The notes under the pieces: generated by a model | What the model was told of the DNA's origin: nothing | The model's database searches: none | The model's input: the letters and a program-made list of their open reading frames with translations, nothing else | Shown here: piece after piece, positions 39,117 to 48,684 of the stretch | How the letters are laid out: each line of letters starts with the position of its first letter | Numbering within the stretch: the stretch's first letter is position 1 | Program-made: the position numbers and the translations under genes | Assembly (NCBI RefSeq): GCF_013401555.1 | Contig: NZ_CP058552.1 | Span: forward strand, 4,526,001 to 4,590,000 | Length of the DNA stretch: 64,000 nt | Direction of reading: 5' to 3' | Source: Paenibacillus sp. E222 | Lineage (GTDB): Bacteria; Bacillota; Bacilli; Paenibacillales; Paenibacillaceae

Positions 39117-40826
39117 CTACTCGTTGATATTGTTGTACCATGTGATGCTCACTTTGACTCCGCCGCGTGACCCATGTTCATAACTCAGACCCGCTCGTTC
39201 ACCATACAAAAAAGACAAACGCTGATGAACATTCCAGGTCCCGCATCCTATGCTGCCGTCAAGCGGTTTGTGCAAATTATTGGTTAACTCTTGCATCTGA
39301 TTTTCTGTCATACCCCGTCCGCTGTCCTCCACAGTTATCGTGCTCAATTCATCCGTATGATGGCCTGTAATCGTAATATGCCCATCTTCTGTACGAGGTT
39401 CGATGCCGTGAATGATAGCGTTCTCAACGATCGGCTGCAGGGTTAATCGGGGTAATGTTTTATGCAGCATATCATCTGGCACATCCATCGTAAAATGCAT
39501 TCGTTCCAGCCTGAGCGCCTGTATTTCCAGGTAATTTTTCACCATCGTAAGCTCTTCCTTGATCGTTGCCTGATCATTCTCCGATCTGGTTATGTAACGG
39601 TAATACTCACCCAAATTAAGCGCCATCGCCACAACGGCCTTTTCATTTTTCATTCTTGCCATATTTTTAATATAGAAGAGACAGTTGTACAGAAAATGCG
39701 GATTAATCTGTGATTGCAACTGCTTCAGCGTAGCTTCACGTCTTCTAAGCTGCTCCTCATATACGTTCTCTATCAGCTCTTGAATCCGCTGGGCCATGAT
39801 GTTAAATCGTGCAAACAACAAACTGAACTCATTACGAGAAGTATAGTGCAAACGAACGGAAAAATCTCCAGTCGATAATCGATTCGTTCCCTTAACAAGC
39901 TGAAGCAATGGGAGCTGAACACTGCGATACAGTACATATAACACCACCACACTCATGGCAATCAGAACGGCGATGGAAGCATAAAAGAGATTACGGCTGT
40001 TAGTAATGGGCCCTAAAATCTGCTGCATCGGTACATAATCCACGTAGTACCATCCAAGACTGCCCGATTGAATATACGAGACATAGTACTCCGTGTGGTC
40101 AAGGGTCGCGGTAAATCCGCCTTTACCCGAAAGTTCCGTCGCTTTGAGCTTGGACTGGATCGCATTCAAGGTGTCATTTGCGCTGCTGTTGCTTATTAAG
40201 CCCAGATCGGGATGGAACATAAAGGGGTCACCTTTGTTATTCAGCTTGTTCTGATCGAGCATAGCGATTAAATGATGTACCGGGAAACTGATCTTGGTGA
40301 TAAGTCTGGATTTTCCCGGAGTATCCATAGCCGTTGTGGGGTCCGTTGTGTACCACTCAAACTGCTCATGTGTATAAGCCCAGGATTTTGAAAGCGGCTT
40401 GGAAAATTCATCCTTCCTGTATGGGATATAAGCATAATAATCCGTGGAAATGACTTTTTGCAACCTTGGAAAATACAGTGTAATCGTCGAATGCCATTTG
40501 CTGGCGGCGTTATACAAATTTATTTTTTCGAGAATAGCGCTTCCAACCTTGACACGTTCATAGGGGATATCTTTATAGTCCGGACGCTGGTACTCCTGAA
40601 TGCTGGAATCCTGTCCAATGGATATGCCATATAGAGAAAGTTGGTAAATATTGGATTCTACAGAATCGGCAAAAGTGGATAGATGATTCATCGTATTATT
40701 CTGGATTTCGTGCTCAATTACACGCACACTTTCTCTGTTGGAGTAAGTGTAGAGGAATAACACCAGGATGAGCAACATGACAAACAGCAATGTGATTTTG
40801 GTAAAGACATTCAAACGGGCGAACAA
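39117..40826 (-). CDS. Sensor histidine kinase (YesM-like), system A
   Basis: The 569-residue kinase has a membrane helix at about 10-30, an extracellular sensor region to about 280, a second helix, a HAMP domain near 310-360 (LPLLQLVKGTNRLSTGDFSVRL), the His_kinase domain with LQSQINPHFLYNCLFYI (phospho-His) and a GHKL ATPase with TLQPIVENAI and GRGMTE. The start is TTG 40826, preceded by AAGGAGG with a 7-nt spacer. In known YesM-type systems the kinase senses sugars or a binding protein and phosphorylates the AraC-type partner encoded downstream. Confidence 0.9.
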   Translation of the reverse strand: MFARLNVFTKITLLFVMLLILVLFLYTYSNRESVRVIEHEIQNNTMNHLSTFADSVESNIYQLSLYGISIGQDSSIQEYQRPDYKDIPYERVKVGSAILEKINLYNAASKWHSTITLYFPRLQKVISTDYYAYIPYRKDEFSKPLSKSWAYTHEQFEWYTTDPTTAMDTPGKSRLITKISFPVHHLIAMLDQNKLNNKGDPFMFHPDLGLISNSSANDTLNAIQSKLKATELSGKGGFTATLDHTEYYVSYIQSGSLGWYYVDYVPMQQILGPITNSRNLFYASIAVLIAMSVVVLYVLYRSVQLPLLQLVKGTNRLSTGDFSVRLHYTSRNEFSLLFARFNIMAQRIQELIENVYEEQLRRREATLKQLQSQINPHFLYNCLFYIKNMARMKNEKAVVAMALNLGEYYRYITRSENDQATIKEELTMVKNYLEIQALRLERMHFTMDVPDDMLHKTLPRLTLQPIVENAIIHGIEPRTEDGHITITGHHTDELSTITVEDSGRGMTENQMQELTNNLHKPLDGSIGCGTWNVHQRLSFLYGERAGLSYEHGSRGGVKVSITWYNNINE

Positions 40827-40863
40827 CGCTCAACCTCCTTAACTCATTAAAATATTGTTATCG

Positions 40864-40909
40864 TTGTTGCAATATTAGGATATAGATCGCAAATGGGCGT
40901 TGCTATAAT
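40864..40909 (+). promoter_or_regulatory. Regulatory region of the first permease operon (motif A)
   Basis: TTGTTGCAATATTAGGATAT (40864-40883) shares the TTGYAATATTAGKAT core with the region at 35533. The extended -10 TGCTATAAT (40901-40909) follows, its hexamer 33 bp after the start of AATATTAG, and no -35 is present. It also overlaps the region between the divergent kinase gene and this operon. Confidence 0.55.
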
Positions 40910-40956
40910 TTTAATATACAAGTTCACGCGCACTTGTAAAATACAAAATTGATAAC

Positions 40957-41922
40957 ATGGGGGATGTTGGGGTGAAGGAACATACGTTAGAGACGCCGCG
41001 CAAACGGCGGGCCATCAAGGTAAAACAGCGCTGGAATATGCAACGAAACTGGTCCTTGCATTTGATGCTTGTTCCAGCGGTTTTGCTGGCAATCATTTTT
41101 CAGTACATACCAATGGGAGGCATTGTCATTGCTTTTCAGGATTTCAAACCTTATCTGGGATTTACCGAATCCAAATGGGTAGGTTGGGATAATTTCAAAT
41201 ATTTGTTCCTGTATCCAGATGTGGGGCAAGTGATCTGGAACACGCTGGTAATTGCATTTTTTAAAATTATTGCCGGGTTAATCGCTCCGTTCCTGTTCGC
41301 CGTTCTGTTAAACGAAGTTCGCCTGGTCGCTTTTAAAAGGGTCAGTCAAACACTCGTTTATCTGCCGCACTTTCTCTCATGGGTTATCCTCGGCGGGATT
41401 TTGCTGGATATCCTTTCTCCGCAAGGAGGCATGGTGAACAAGCTTGTTGTTGCCTTGGGTGGAGACCCGATATTTTTCCTGGGAGATGGAACGTGGTTTC
41501 GGATAACACTGATTGTCAGTGATGTGTGGAAGGAATTTGGTTTTGGCACAATTGTATTTTTGGCTTCTCTCTCGGGCATCAACCCGGCATTATACGAAGC
41601 TGCTGAGGTGGATGGAGCGAACCGGTTCAAGCAGACCCTGCATATTACGTTTCCTGCGTTGATGCCGATCACCATCGTACTGATGACCCTTTCCATCGGA
41701 AATATTCTGAATGCGGGATTCGATCAGGTGTTCAACCTGTACAATCCGCTTGTGTATGACAAAGGCGACATCATTGATACGTTCGTATATCGACTCGGTA
41801 TCCTGAACGGCAAAATGAGCTTTGCCACAGCTGTAGGATTGTTCAAATCGGTGGTGGCGACAATTCTGATCGTTATTTCATATCGACTCGCTTACAAACT
41901 GGCTAACTATCGCGTGTTCTAG
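40957..41922 (+). CDS. Sugar ABC transporter permease (LplB type), system A
   Basis: The 321-residue permease has six membrane segments and the coupling loop EAAEVDGANRFKQTLHITFP. The start is uncertain: ATG 40957 has no ribosome site, whereas GTG 40972 (MKEHTLETPR) has GGGGGA upstream. Polar, basic N-terminus before the first helix. It forms a channel with the next gene and works with the binding protein at 35.6 kb and a shared ATPase (MsmX type) encoded elsewhere, since no ATPase gene is in the operon. Confidence 0.9.
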   Translation: MGDVGVKEHTLETPRKRRAIKVKQRWNMQRNWSLHLMLVPAVLLAIIFQYIPMGGIVIAFQDFKPYLGFTESKWVGWDNFKYLFLYPDVGQVIWNTLVIAFFKIIAGLIAPFLFAVLLNEVRLVAFKRVSQTLVYLPHFLSWVILGGILLDILSPQGGMVNKLVVALGGDPIFFLGDGTWFRITLIVSDVWKEFGFGTIVFLASLSGINPALYEAAEVDGANRFKQTLHITFPALMPITIVLMTLSIGNILNAGFDQVFNLYNPLVYDKGDIIDTFVYRLGILNGKMSFATAVGLFKSVVATILIVISYRLAYKLANYRVF

Positions 41923-41937
41923 AGAGGAGAAAAGGGC

Positions 41938-42816
41938 TTGTATTACAAAACAAAAGGCTATCGAGTATTCAGCATATTTAATTATATCTTTCTCGGCGTA
42001 TTATCGTTGCTGTGCATATTGCCCATTATTCATATTTTGGCCGTCTCGTTCAGCAGCATGGCGCCAGCCTCATCCAATCTCGTCAGCTTCTGGCCGATTG
42101 GATTCACCACCGACGCTTATGTGAAGACATTTGGCAATTCCAATTTTATTAACTCCTTGCTGGTCTCGGTGAAACGAACGGTGATTGCGACCATCATTGG
42201 CATGGTTATTATGCTGCTTACGGCATTTCCGCTCTCGAAGGAAGATATCAGCTTCAAGGGCCGTTCGATCTACACATGGTTTTTCGTTTTTACCATTTTG
42301 TTCAGTGGGGGCCTGATCCCCAGTTACATTCTGATTCAGAAGCTGGGACTTATGGATACGATCTGGGCACTGATTCTGCCAGGAGCACTGTCCGTATGGA
42401 ATGTTATTCTCATGATGAATTTCTTCCGCGGTCTGCCCAAGGAACTGGAGGAAGCAGCCTATCTAGATGGGGCGGGTCATATCAAGACTCTGGCGCTGGT
42501 CTACGTGCCGCTGTCTCTTCCGGCCATTGCTACGCTGTCCCTTTTCACTATGGTAGGTCAGTGGAATTCCTGGTTTGACGGTATGATCTATATGTCGGAC
42601 GTGAAAAATTATCCACTGGCTTCCTTACTGCAGACGATTATCGTGCAGCAGGATCTTAGTAAAATCAACGTAGATCCGTCCATGCTGGAGAACGTCTCCC
42701 AGCGTACGGTTCGTGCAGCGCAAATCTTTATAGGGGCTTTGCCTATTTTGCTGGTGTATCCATTTTTACAACGCTTTTTCGTTAAAGGCATCGTTATCGG
42801 GGCAGTGAAAGAATAG
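41938..42816 (+). CDS. Sugar ABC transporter permease (LplC type), system A
   Basis: The 292-residue permease has six membrane helices and the EAA loop EEAAYLDGAGHIKTLALVYV. It begins with TTG, preceded by AGGAGAAAAGGG. It partners the LplB-type permease 15 bp upstream. The last residues FFVKGIVIGAVKE are the usual LplC end. Confidence 0.9.
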   Translation: MYYKTKGYRVFSIFNYIFLGVLSLLCILPIIHILAVSFSSMAPASSNLVSFWPIGFTTDAYVKTFGNSNFINSLLVSVKRTVIATIIGMVIMLLTAFPLSKEDISFKGRSIYTWFFVFTILFSGGLIPSYILIQKLGLMDTIWALILPGALSVWNVILMMNFFRGLPKELEEAAYLDGAGHIKTLALVYVPLSLPAIATLSLFTMVGQWNSWFDGMIYMSDVKNYPLASLLQTIIVQQDLSKINVDPSMLENVSQRTVRAAQIFIGALPILLVYPFLQRFFVKGIVIGAVKE

Positions 42817-42857
42817 CATGGCCGTGCAAGTAACAACACATAAGGGGAGGAATACGG

Positions 42858-45800
42858 GTGAAAAAAGGATTGGCTTGTCTCTTGGCAGGAAGCATGATGG
42901 TTTCACTACTATATCCGGCAATGGCCGGAGCAGACAGCGCAACAAAGCAAGCGAAGGGAATGGAGCAGGTGCAGGCGAACAGCCTGCATTCCATACCCTA
43001 TCGGGACATGACGGCCCACTGGGCAGAACAAGCAGTGACACAGATGCAGGAGCTTGCTGTGATTCAAGGTTATACGGACGGCACGTTCAAGCCGAATGAA
43101 CGCATCAGCCGCGCCGAGTTTGTTATGATGCTGGACCGGATAATGGGCTTTGCTCGCGGGCAAGAATCAGCGTCTGTATCTTTTTCCGACCTGAATGAAA
43201 ACGATTGGTATTATGAAGCACTGGTTAGAGCGAATAGCGCAGGAATAATACTGGGCACTGTTGCTGGACAGCTGTCACCCAATCAACCCGTGACCAGACA
43301 GGATGCCGCAGTTATGGCTGACCGAGCGTTCCAACTATCAACAGGCCAGGAAGATGAGCACGTGCTGACTCGTTTTACAGATGCGAAACAAGTGGCAGAC
43401 TACGCCAAAAAAGCGTTCAGTTATTTCATTCAGGAGAAAATTGTAAACGGATACAATAACCAATTGGCTCCGACTGCCGACATTACGAGAGCAGAGGCAG
43501 CAACGCTGATATCCAACATGATTAAGGATGTGAAAAGCAGCCCGGGCACGTATGAGTCAAGCGTTGATGGCAACCTGGTCGTTCGATCAGCTGATGTCAC
43601 CCTCCAAAACATGACCGTTGGCGGCAATCTATTGCTGGCCGAAGGGATTGGCGAAGGTACAGTGACGCTTGATGGGGTGACGGTTACGGGAAGTGTCATC
43701 ATCAAAGGTGGAGGAAGCCATTCCATTAATATTCGTAATACCCAACTGAAACGAGTGGTGGTGGACAACGCTTCGGGACCGGTACATGTGAATATCACGG
43801 GTAACAGCCTGATTGAAGAAATGATTATTCTACGCAAAGCGACGGTTGAATTGTCTGACGAGAGCGTCATTGCTGCATTAAGCGTGAACAGCAAAGCTCG
43901 GCATACCCGGATTGATGCAAAAGGAAAAATCAAACTGCTCAATGTGGAAGCGGAAAACGTGCTTGTTAACGGGAAAGAGGTCACAACAGGCCAGCACAGT
44001 GTTAATATGACGCTGGGTAATGATCAGCCAGCAGCATCAAGACCTCCTACACCTGGAAACGGTAACGGTTCAAATGGTTCCACGCCTTCGAATCCGGGTG
44101 GACAGAGCCCTTCTGTTCCTGGTAATCCTGTGGGAGAGAAGCCCATTCCGGCAACGATGATCCCGAACAAGGATTGGGAAATGATCTGGAATGACGAATT
44201 TAGCAGTTCAGCTATCGATGCATCCAAGTGGACTGTTCAGGATACAGGACTTGTCTACAACAATGAATTGCAATATTACAGCCCTGACAATACACGCATC
44301 GTCAAGGACGGGGATCGCAATGTACTGCAAATTGAGGCCAAACGGGAGCAAAAAAGCGGCAAGTCGTTTACCTCAGGCAAACTGATGACGATGGGAAAAG
44401 GGGACTGGACCTACGGTAAAGTTGTCGTTCGGGCAAAGCTGCCGGTGCAGCAGGGCATGTGGCCAGCTATCTGGATGATGCCTACGGATGAAGCGCATTA
44501 TGGCGGATGGCCAGCTTCAGGTGAGATCGATATTATGGAACTGATCGGTGGCAAAAATAAAGACCATGAAGTGTACAGCACCATCCACTATGATGCCGTC
44601 AAGTCTGACGGTTCGCATGGGCATGATCAAGGCAAGTTTACTCTTCCTGCTGGCGAGTCATTTGCAGATGATTACCATGATTTTCAGGTGGAATGGCTGC
44701 CTGGCATGATTCGTTTCTATGTGGATGGCAAGCTTCATCATCAGGTGAATGATTGGCAGACGACTGCTGCAGGTCAGCCGGAGAGCTATACCTTCCCTGC
44801 ACCCTTCGACAGACCGTTCTATTTGATCCTCAATCTCGCGGTGGGCGGAGACTGGCCGGGATCACCTGAGAACGAATTTGTCTCCGAGAAGATGAATGTT
44901 GACTTTGTTCGGGTGTACTCTTATAAAAAAATAAACGACTGGCCGGACGTGACTTCAAGTCCAATGGAGCCTGAACGGCAACGTGCTCCGCAAGCAGACG
45001 GCAACGAAATCTATAATGAACGCTTCACTGAAGGCTCCGATGCAGCCGGAGTGCCGAACGAATGGAAGTTTATTGCAAATGCAGACGGAGCTGGTGCAGT
45101 TGAAATCGTTGACGATGAACAGAAGGGCAAGGCTGCGAAAGTGACCATCTCCCAGGCGGGCACCGAGAGTTATTCCGTACAATTGACGCAAATGCCGATC
45201 TATATGAAGAAAAATAAAAAGTATAAAGTAGAGTTCGATGCCAAAGCATCCGTTAACCGTGATCTTCGCTCCAAAGTAACACAATTTGAGAAAAGCTGGA
45301 CGAATTACTCCGGTGAAAAAACCTTCTCATTGACCACTGAATGGCAGCCGTTCGAATACACATTTAATATGCGGGATGGCGCAGACAATAATGCTCGATT
45401 AGAATTCAATCTGGGCCTGGATGAAGGGACAGTCCTGTTGTCCAATGTCAGACTGACGGAGATAGGAGAGGCTGATCCGATCCCTGTGGAGCGGAAAGCA
45501 TTACCGGATGGGAATTATGTTTATAACGGTACGTTTGATCAAGGCAAGGAACGACTTGGCTTCTGGTCCAAGCAGATTCAACCTGATGCTGAAGCTCAGA
45601 TTTCCGTCAACAATTTCCTGAAGTTCCCGATCATGGAGCGGCAGCTCGTGGTTGATGTGAAACAAACGAATGGCGAACCCGGTCAAGTTGCTGTCGTGCA
45701 GCCTGATATGAAACTGGAAGGTGGCACAACCTACGGATTCTCTTTTGATGCCAAGGCCGATGTATCTCGCACGATGGATGTGGAGTTGTCTACCGCTGAG

Positions 45801-47318
45801 GGTCATGACGTACAGATACATCAAGGACAACTCATTCAGATTAGTCAAGAAATGAAGAATTATACGGGTGAGATTGTGATTGGAGAGGGCCCGGCTGCAG
45901 CAACGTCTGAACTGAAATTATTATTTGGCAGTTCTGCAGGAAAGGTCTACGTCGATAACGTTCGCCTGACGAAACGGGGAAAGCCTGTATCGATCCAGAA
46001 GTATGCACATATTCCTGCAACAGAAGCGTGGCTCATGCAAGGCTTGCAACTCGAAAACTCCGATGAAGGCGGCAAACATGTCAGCTACATGGACGAAGGT
46101 GATCTGCTGCAATTCAAAATAGACGGGGCGAACGATGGAGAGTACGTCTTCTCCACACGGATGGCAAGTGCCAAAGCTGATTCAAAAGTTCGATTCAGTG
46201 TCAAGGATGAACAAGGTACAACGGTGGCCACCTCACAGCTGGTGCTTGGAGATACAGGTGGTTGGCAGACCTATAAAACCATATATTTCCCAGCGGTTTC
46301 CCTGAAAGCCGGGGCAGTGTACTACGTTAATTTTGAAGGGAATGAATACAATACACGCTGGCTGGACGTCTCGCAGAACATACTTCAGAACGGGGAGCTG
46401 ACTTCAGATCGAAGTGGTTGGGAATTGATCCCCCCTGATCTCGAGGTATCCAATGGAGAAGATGGAGGTATTAGCATCAATTTGCCGGGAACAAGTGAGA
46501 ACTGGTGGGAAGTGTTATTGCAGCAGGGGAAACTTGTGCTGGAGGGAAGAAAAACGTATCGTTTAAGCTTTGAGGCATCAGCAACCGCTCCAAAATCCAT
46601 GCAAGTGGTAGTGTCGCAGGGGAACGGCGAAGACACAAAGTATATGGATGAAACGGTAAACCTGACAGAAACCAAACAATCATATGTATATACCTTTGGG
46701 ATGGGGGAGCAAGGGGATTCAGCTGCCTTGTTGAACTTTGGTCTCGGCACCGCTTCGGCAGGAGAGCATAACGTATCCATTCAAAATGTAATGTTGTACG
46801 AAGTGAATCCTGGTGCGGATCAAGGGGGACAGCCGGTACATGTCAATCTGATTCCGAATGGCGACTTTGCAAAAGGCAGCGAAGGATGGTTTAAACATTC
46901 TGACGGGAATAGCGAAGAACTGGTATTCCAAGTTGCGAATCAGAAGCTGCAAGCTCAAATCGGTCAGGCGGGAACTAATCCGTGGGATCGACAGATTATT
47001 AATGAAGGTTTTGCAATGCAACAGGGATATAAATACAAACTGACGTTCAAAGCCAAAGCGGATAAACCGCGTAAAATGGGCCTAGGCATCGGTTGGGTTG
47101 ACGTTCCCGCAGGATATGCATGGCACGGATTTTTTGGTGAACAAGTGGACTTGTCTACCACGGAGCGGGAGTATACCTTCATATTTGATACTACCGAGCC
47201 GAGCTATGCGAACAGCCGCCTCGTGTTTGATATGGGCAACATTAGTGGTGTCGAAGACGGGAATACAGCGATTATGTTATCGGATGTGAGTCTCATCCTG
47301 ATGGGGCCAACACAATAA
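42858..47318 (+). CDS. Cell-surface SLH-GH16-CBM endo-beta-1,3-glucanase (laminarinase type)
   Basis: The 1486-residue GTG-start protein has a signal peptide (to about residue 27). Three SLH domains follow (about 46-98, 106-160, 172-222), each with a WA/WY...G...P...R pattern for anchoring to pyruvylated secondary wall polymer, then a repetitive beta-helix-like stretch (235-375) and a Gly/Asn/Pro-rich linker. GH16 lies at about 435-695 with Glu556 and Glu561 in GEIDIMELIG. Two CBM4-like modules, a CBM6-like module (near residues 1045-1170) and two more CBM4-like modules end the protein. It hydrolyses beta-1,3-glucan at the cell surface and feeds the transporter of the same operon. Confidence 0.93.
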   Translation: MKKGLACLLAGSMMVSLLYPAMAGADSATKQAKGMEQVQANSLHSIPYRDMTAHWAEQAVTQMQELAVIQGYTDGTFKPNERISRAEFVMMLDRIMGFARGQESASVSFSDLNENDWYYEALVRANSAGIILGTVAGQLSPNQPVTRQDAAVMADRAFQLSTGQEDEHVLTRFTDAKQVADYAKKAFSYFIQEKIVNGYNNQLAPTADITRAEAATLISNMIKDVKSSPGTYESSVDGNLVVRSADVTLQNMTVGGNLLLAEGIGEGTVTLDGVTVTGSVIIKGGGSHSINIRNTQLKRVVVDNASGPVHVNITGNSLIEEMIILRKATVELSDESVIAALSVNSKARHTRIDAKGKIKLLNVEAENVLVNGKEVTTGQHSVNMTLGNDQPAASRPPTPGNGNGSNGSTPSNPGGQSPSVPGNPVGEKPIPATMIPNKDWEMIWNDEFSSSAIDASKWTVQDTGLVYNNELQYYSPDNTRIVKDGDRNVLQIEAKREQKSGKSFTSGKLMTMGKGDWTYGKVVVRAKLPVQQGMWPAIWMMPTDEAHYGGWPASGEIDIMELIGGKNKDHEVYSTIHYDAVKSDGSHGHDQGKFTLPAGESFADDYHDFQVEWLPGMIRFYVDGKLHHQVNDWQTTAAGQPESYTFPAPFDRPFYLILNLAVGGDWPGSPENEFVSEKMNVDFVRVYSYKKINDWPDVTSSPMEPERQRAPQADGNEIYNERFTEGSDAAGVPNEWKFIANADGAGAVEIVDDEQKGKAAKVTISQAGTESYSVQLTQMPIYMKKNKKYKVEFDAKASVNRDLRSKVTQFEKSWTNYSGEKTFSLTTEWQPFEYTFNMRDGADNNARLEFNLGLDEGTVLLSNVRLTEIGEADPIPVERKALPDGNYVYNGTFDQGKERLGFWSKQIQPDAEAQISVNNFLKFPIMERQLVVDVKQTNGEPGQVAVVQPDMKLEGGTTYGFSFDAKADVSRTMDVELSTAEGHDVQIHQGQLIQISQEMKNYTGEIVIGEGPAAATSELKLLFGSSAGKVYVDNVRLTKRGKPVSIQKYAHIPATEAWLMQGLQLENSDEGGKHVSYMDEGDLLQFKIDGANDGEYVFSTRMASAKADSKVRFSVKDEQGTTVATSQLVLGDTGGWQTYKTIYFPAVSLKAGAVYYVNFEGNEYNTRWLDVSQNILQNGELTSDRSGWELIPPDLEVSNGEDGGISINLPGTSENWWEVLLQQGKLVLEGRKTYRLSFEASATAPKSMQVVVSQGNGEDTKYMDETVNLTETKQSYVYTFGMGEQGDSAALLNFGLGTASAGEHNVSIQNVMLYEVNPGADQGGQPVHVNLIPNGDFAKGSEGWFKHSDGNSEELVFQVANQKLQAQIGQAGTNPWDRQIINEGFAMQQGYKYKLTFKAKADKPRKMGLGIGWVDVPAGYAWHGFFGEQVDLSTTEREYTFIFDTTEPSYANSRLVFDMGNISGVEDGNTAIMLSDVSLILMGPTQ

Positions 47319-47455
47319 AATGGCATAATTTTTAATAATGAGTTTGTTACACTAAAGAATGCATTGCAAGTCAAGGGAAAATAATATAGCCCTCCATCAA
47401 GTGCATGAAAGAGATCCATTTAACATTTTCACTATCATAACGATGAGATTTTTAG

Positions 47456-47499
47456 CAAACAAGCACGTTTATCCTTTGGGGATGAACAGTGCTTGTTTG
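47456..47499 (+). terminator. Terminator downstream of the GH16 gene
   Basis: CAAACAAGCAC (47456-47466) and its perfect complement (47489-47499) enclose a 22-nt loop, with TATTTT afterwards. The 405-bp gap also contains the promoter at 47635. Confidence 0.75.
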
Positions 47500-47634
47500 T
47501 ATTTTGGGAAGATAAGCTGAGTATAAAAGAATATGAAGATCCATTCATGATTTGTCGGTATAAGTTCCGGTACGCATCGCTTGTTCAGTTTAGTCTCATT
47601 GCTTGTTTATTAGGCTAGTACGGCCTACATACAT

Positions 47635-47694
47635 AAAATCTTATAAGAAATTCTTGAAATTTCAGAAATTTATCCGTTAGGCGGGTGCTAATAT
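47635..47694 (+). promoter_or_regulatory. Promoter/operator of the second ABC operon (motif B)
   Basis: AAAATCTTATAAGAAATTCT (from 47635) belongs to a 37-bp block that matches 58296-58332 at 32 positions. AGAAATT is repeated inside it at 47646 and 47664. The extended -10 TGCTAATAT lies at 47686-47694, with no -35. Confidence 0.65.
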
Positions 47695-47723
47695 ACAAAT
47701 ACAAACAAAGACGAGGTGATGAT

Positions 47724-48671
47724 ATGCAAGTGAAATTGGCAGCGGACGCCATTCCTCTCTCCAAAAAGCGGAAGTCATGGATAAGGACGATCCAAAAATA
47801 TAAAGTGATGTATGCTCTCTTATTACCAGCATTAATTTACTTTGCCGTATTCAAATACATCCCTATGGCGGGAATATTGATTGCTTTTAAAAACTACAAC
47901 CTGGCTTTGGGAGTATGGGATAGCCCATGGGTGGGATTCAAAAATTTTACGGATTTTATGAACGGCGTTTATTTCTGGGACATCATGAAAAATACGATTG
48001 TTATATCGCTGTATAAGCTATTGTTCGGTTTCTCCGCTCCCATCGTACTTGCTTTATTGCTCAATGAAGTTCATACCCAATGGTTTAAGAAAATCGTACA
48101 AACCATTACTTATTTACCCCACTTTTTGTCTTGGGTCATTGTATATGGATTGATGGTAGCATTATTAGCCCCAGGCGATGGCCTTTTTAATATGATTTTG
48201 AAGGAAAGTGGTTTTCAGCCCATTTCATTTCTAACGGAGCCTGCTTGGGGAAGACTGCTGGTCATCACATCTGAAATATGGAAGGACATTGGATGGGGAG
48301 CGATACTGTACCTCGCCGCATTAGCAGGTATTGATCCAAGCTTATATGAAGCGGCTCGAATGGATGGTGCTTCCAAATGGAGACAGCTCTGGCATATCAC
48401 TTTACCCGGCATTCGAGGAGTCATTATTCTGATGCTGATCCTTAAATTAAGCCATATTCTGGATGCTGGCTTTGACCAAATATTCATGTTTGCCAACACC
48501 TTTAACCAGGAGAAGATCGACATTATCGACACATGGGTATACCGTGAGGGGTTGGAGCGTCTTAAGATTGGCTTGGCTACTGCTGTAGGATTGTTTAAAG
48601 CTGTCATTGGATTTGCTTTAGTGTTGGCGGCCAATAAGCTCGCCAAAAAATTCGATGGGCAAATTTGGTGA
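47724..48671 (+). CDS. Sugar ABC transporter permease (LplB type), system B
   Basis: The 315-residue permease has six membrane helices, the EAA loop EAARMDGASKWRQLWHITLP and the family end LAANKLAKKFDGQIW. GAGGTGAT precedes ATG 47724, so the GTG at 47685 is not used. It is the first gene of a run of seven plus-strand genes (47.7-58.2 kb) that share a direction and have short gaps. Confidence 0.92.
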   Translation: MQVKLAADAIPLSKKRKSWIRTIQKYKVMYALLLPALIYFAVFKYIPMAGILIAFKNYNLALGVWDSPWVGFKNFTDFMNGVYFWDIMKNTIVISLYKLLFGFSAPIVLALLLNEVHTQWFKKIVQTITYLPHFLSWVIVYGLMVALLAPGDGLFNMILKESGFQPISFLTEPAWGRLLVITSEIWKDIGWGAILYLAALAGIDPSLYEAARMDGASKWRQLWHITLPGIRGVIILMLILKLSHILDAGFDQIFMFANTFNQEKIDIIDTWVYREGLERLKIGLATAVGLFKAVIGFALVLAANKLAKKFDGQIW

Positions 48672-48684
48672 GGTGGTTTTTAAT

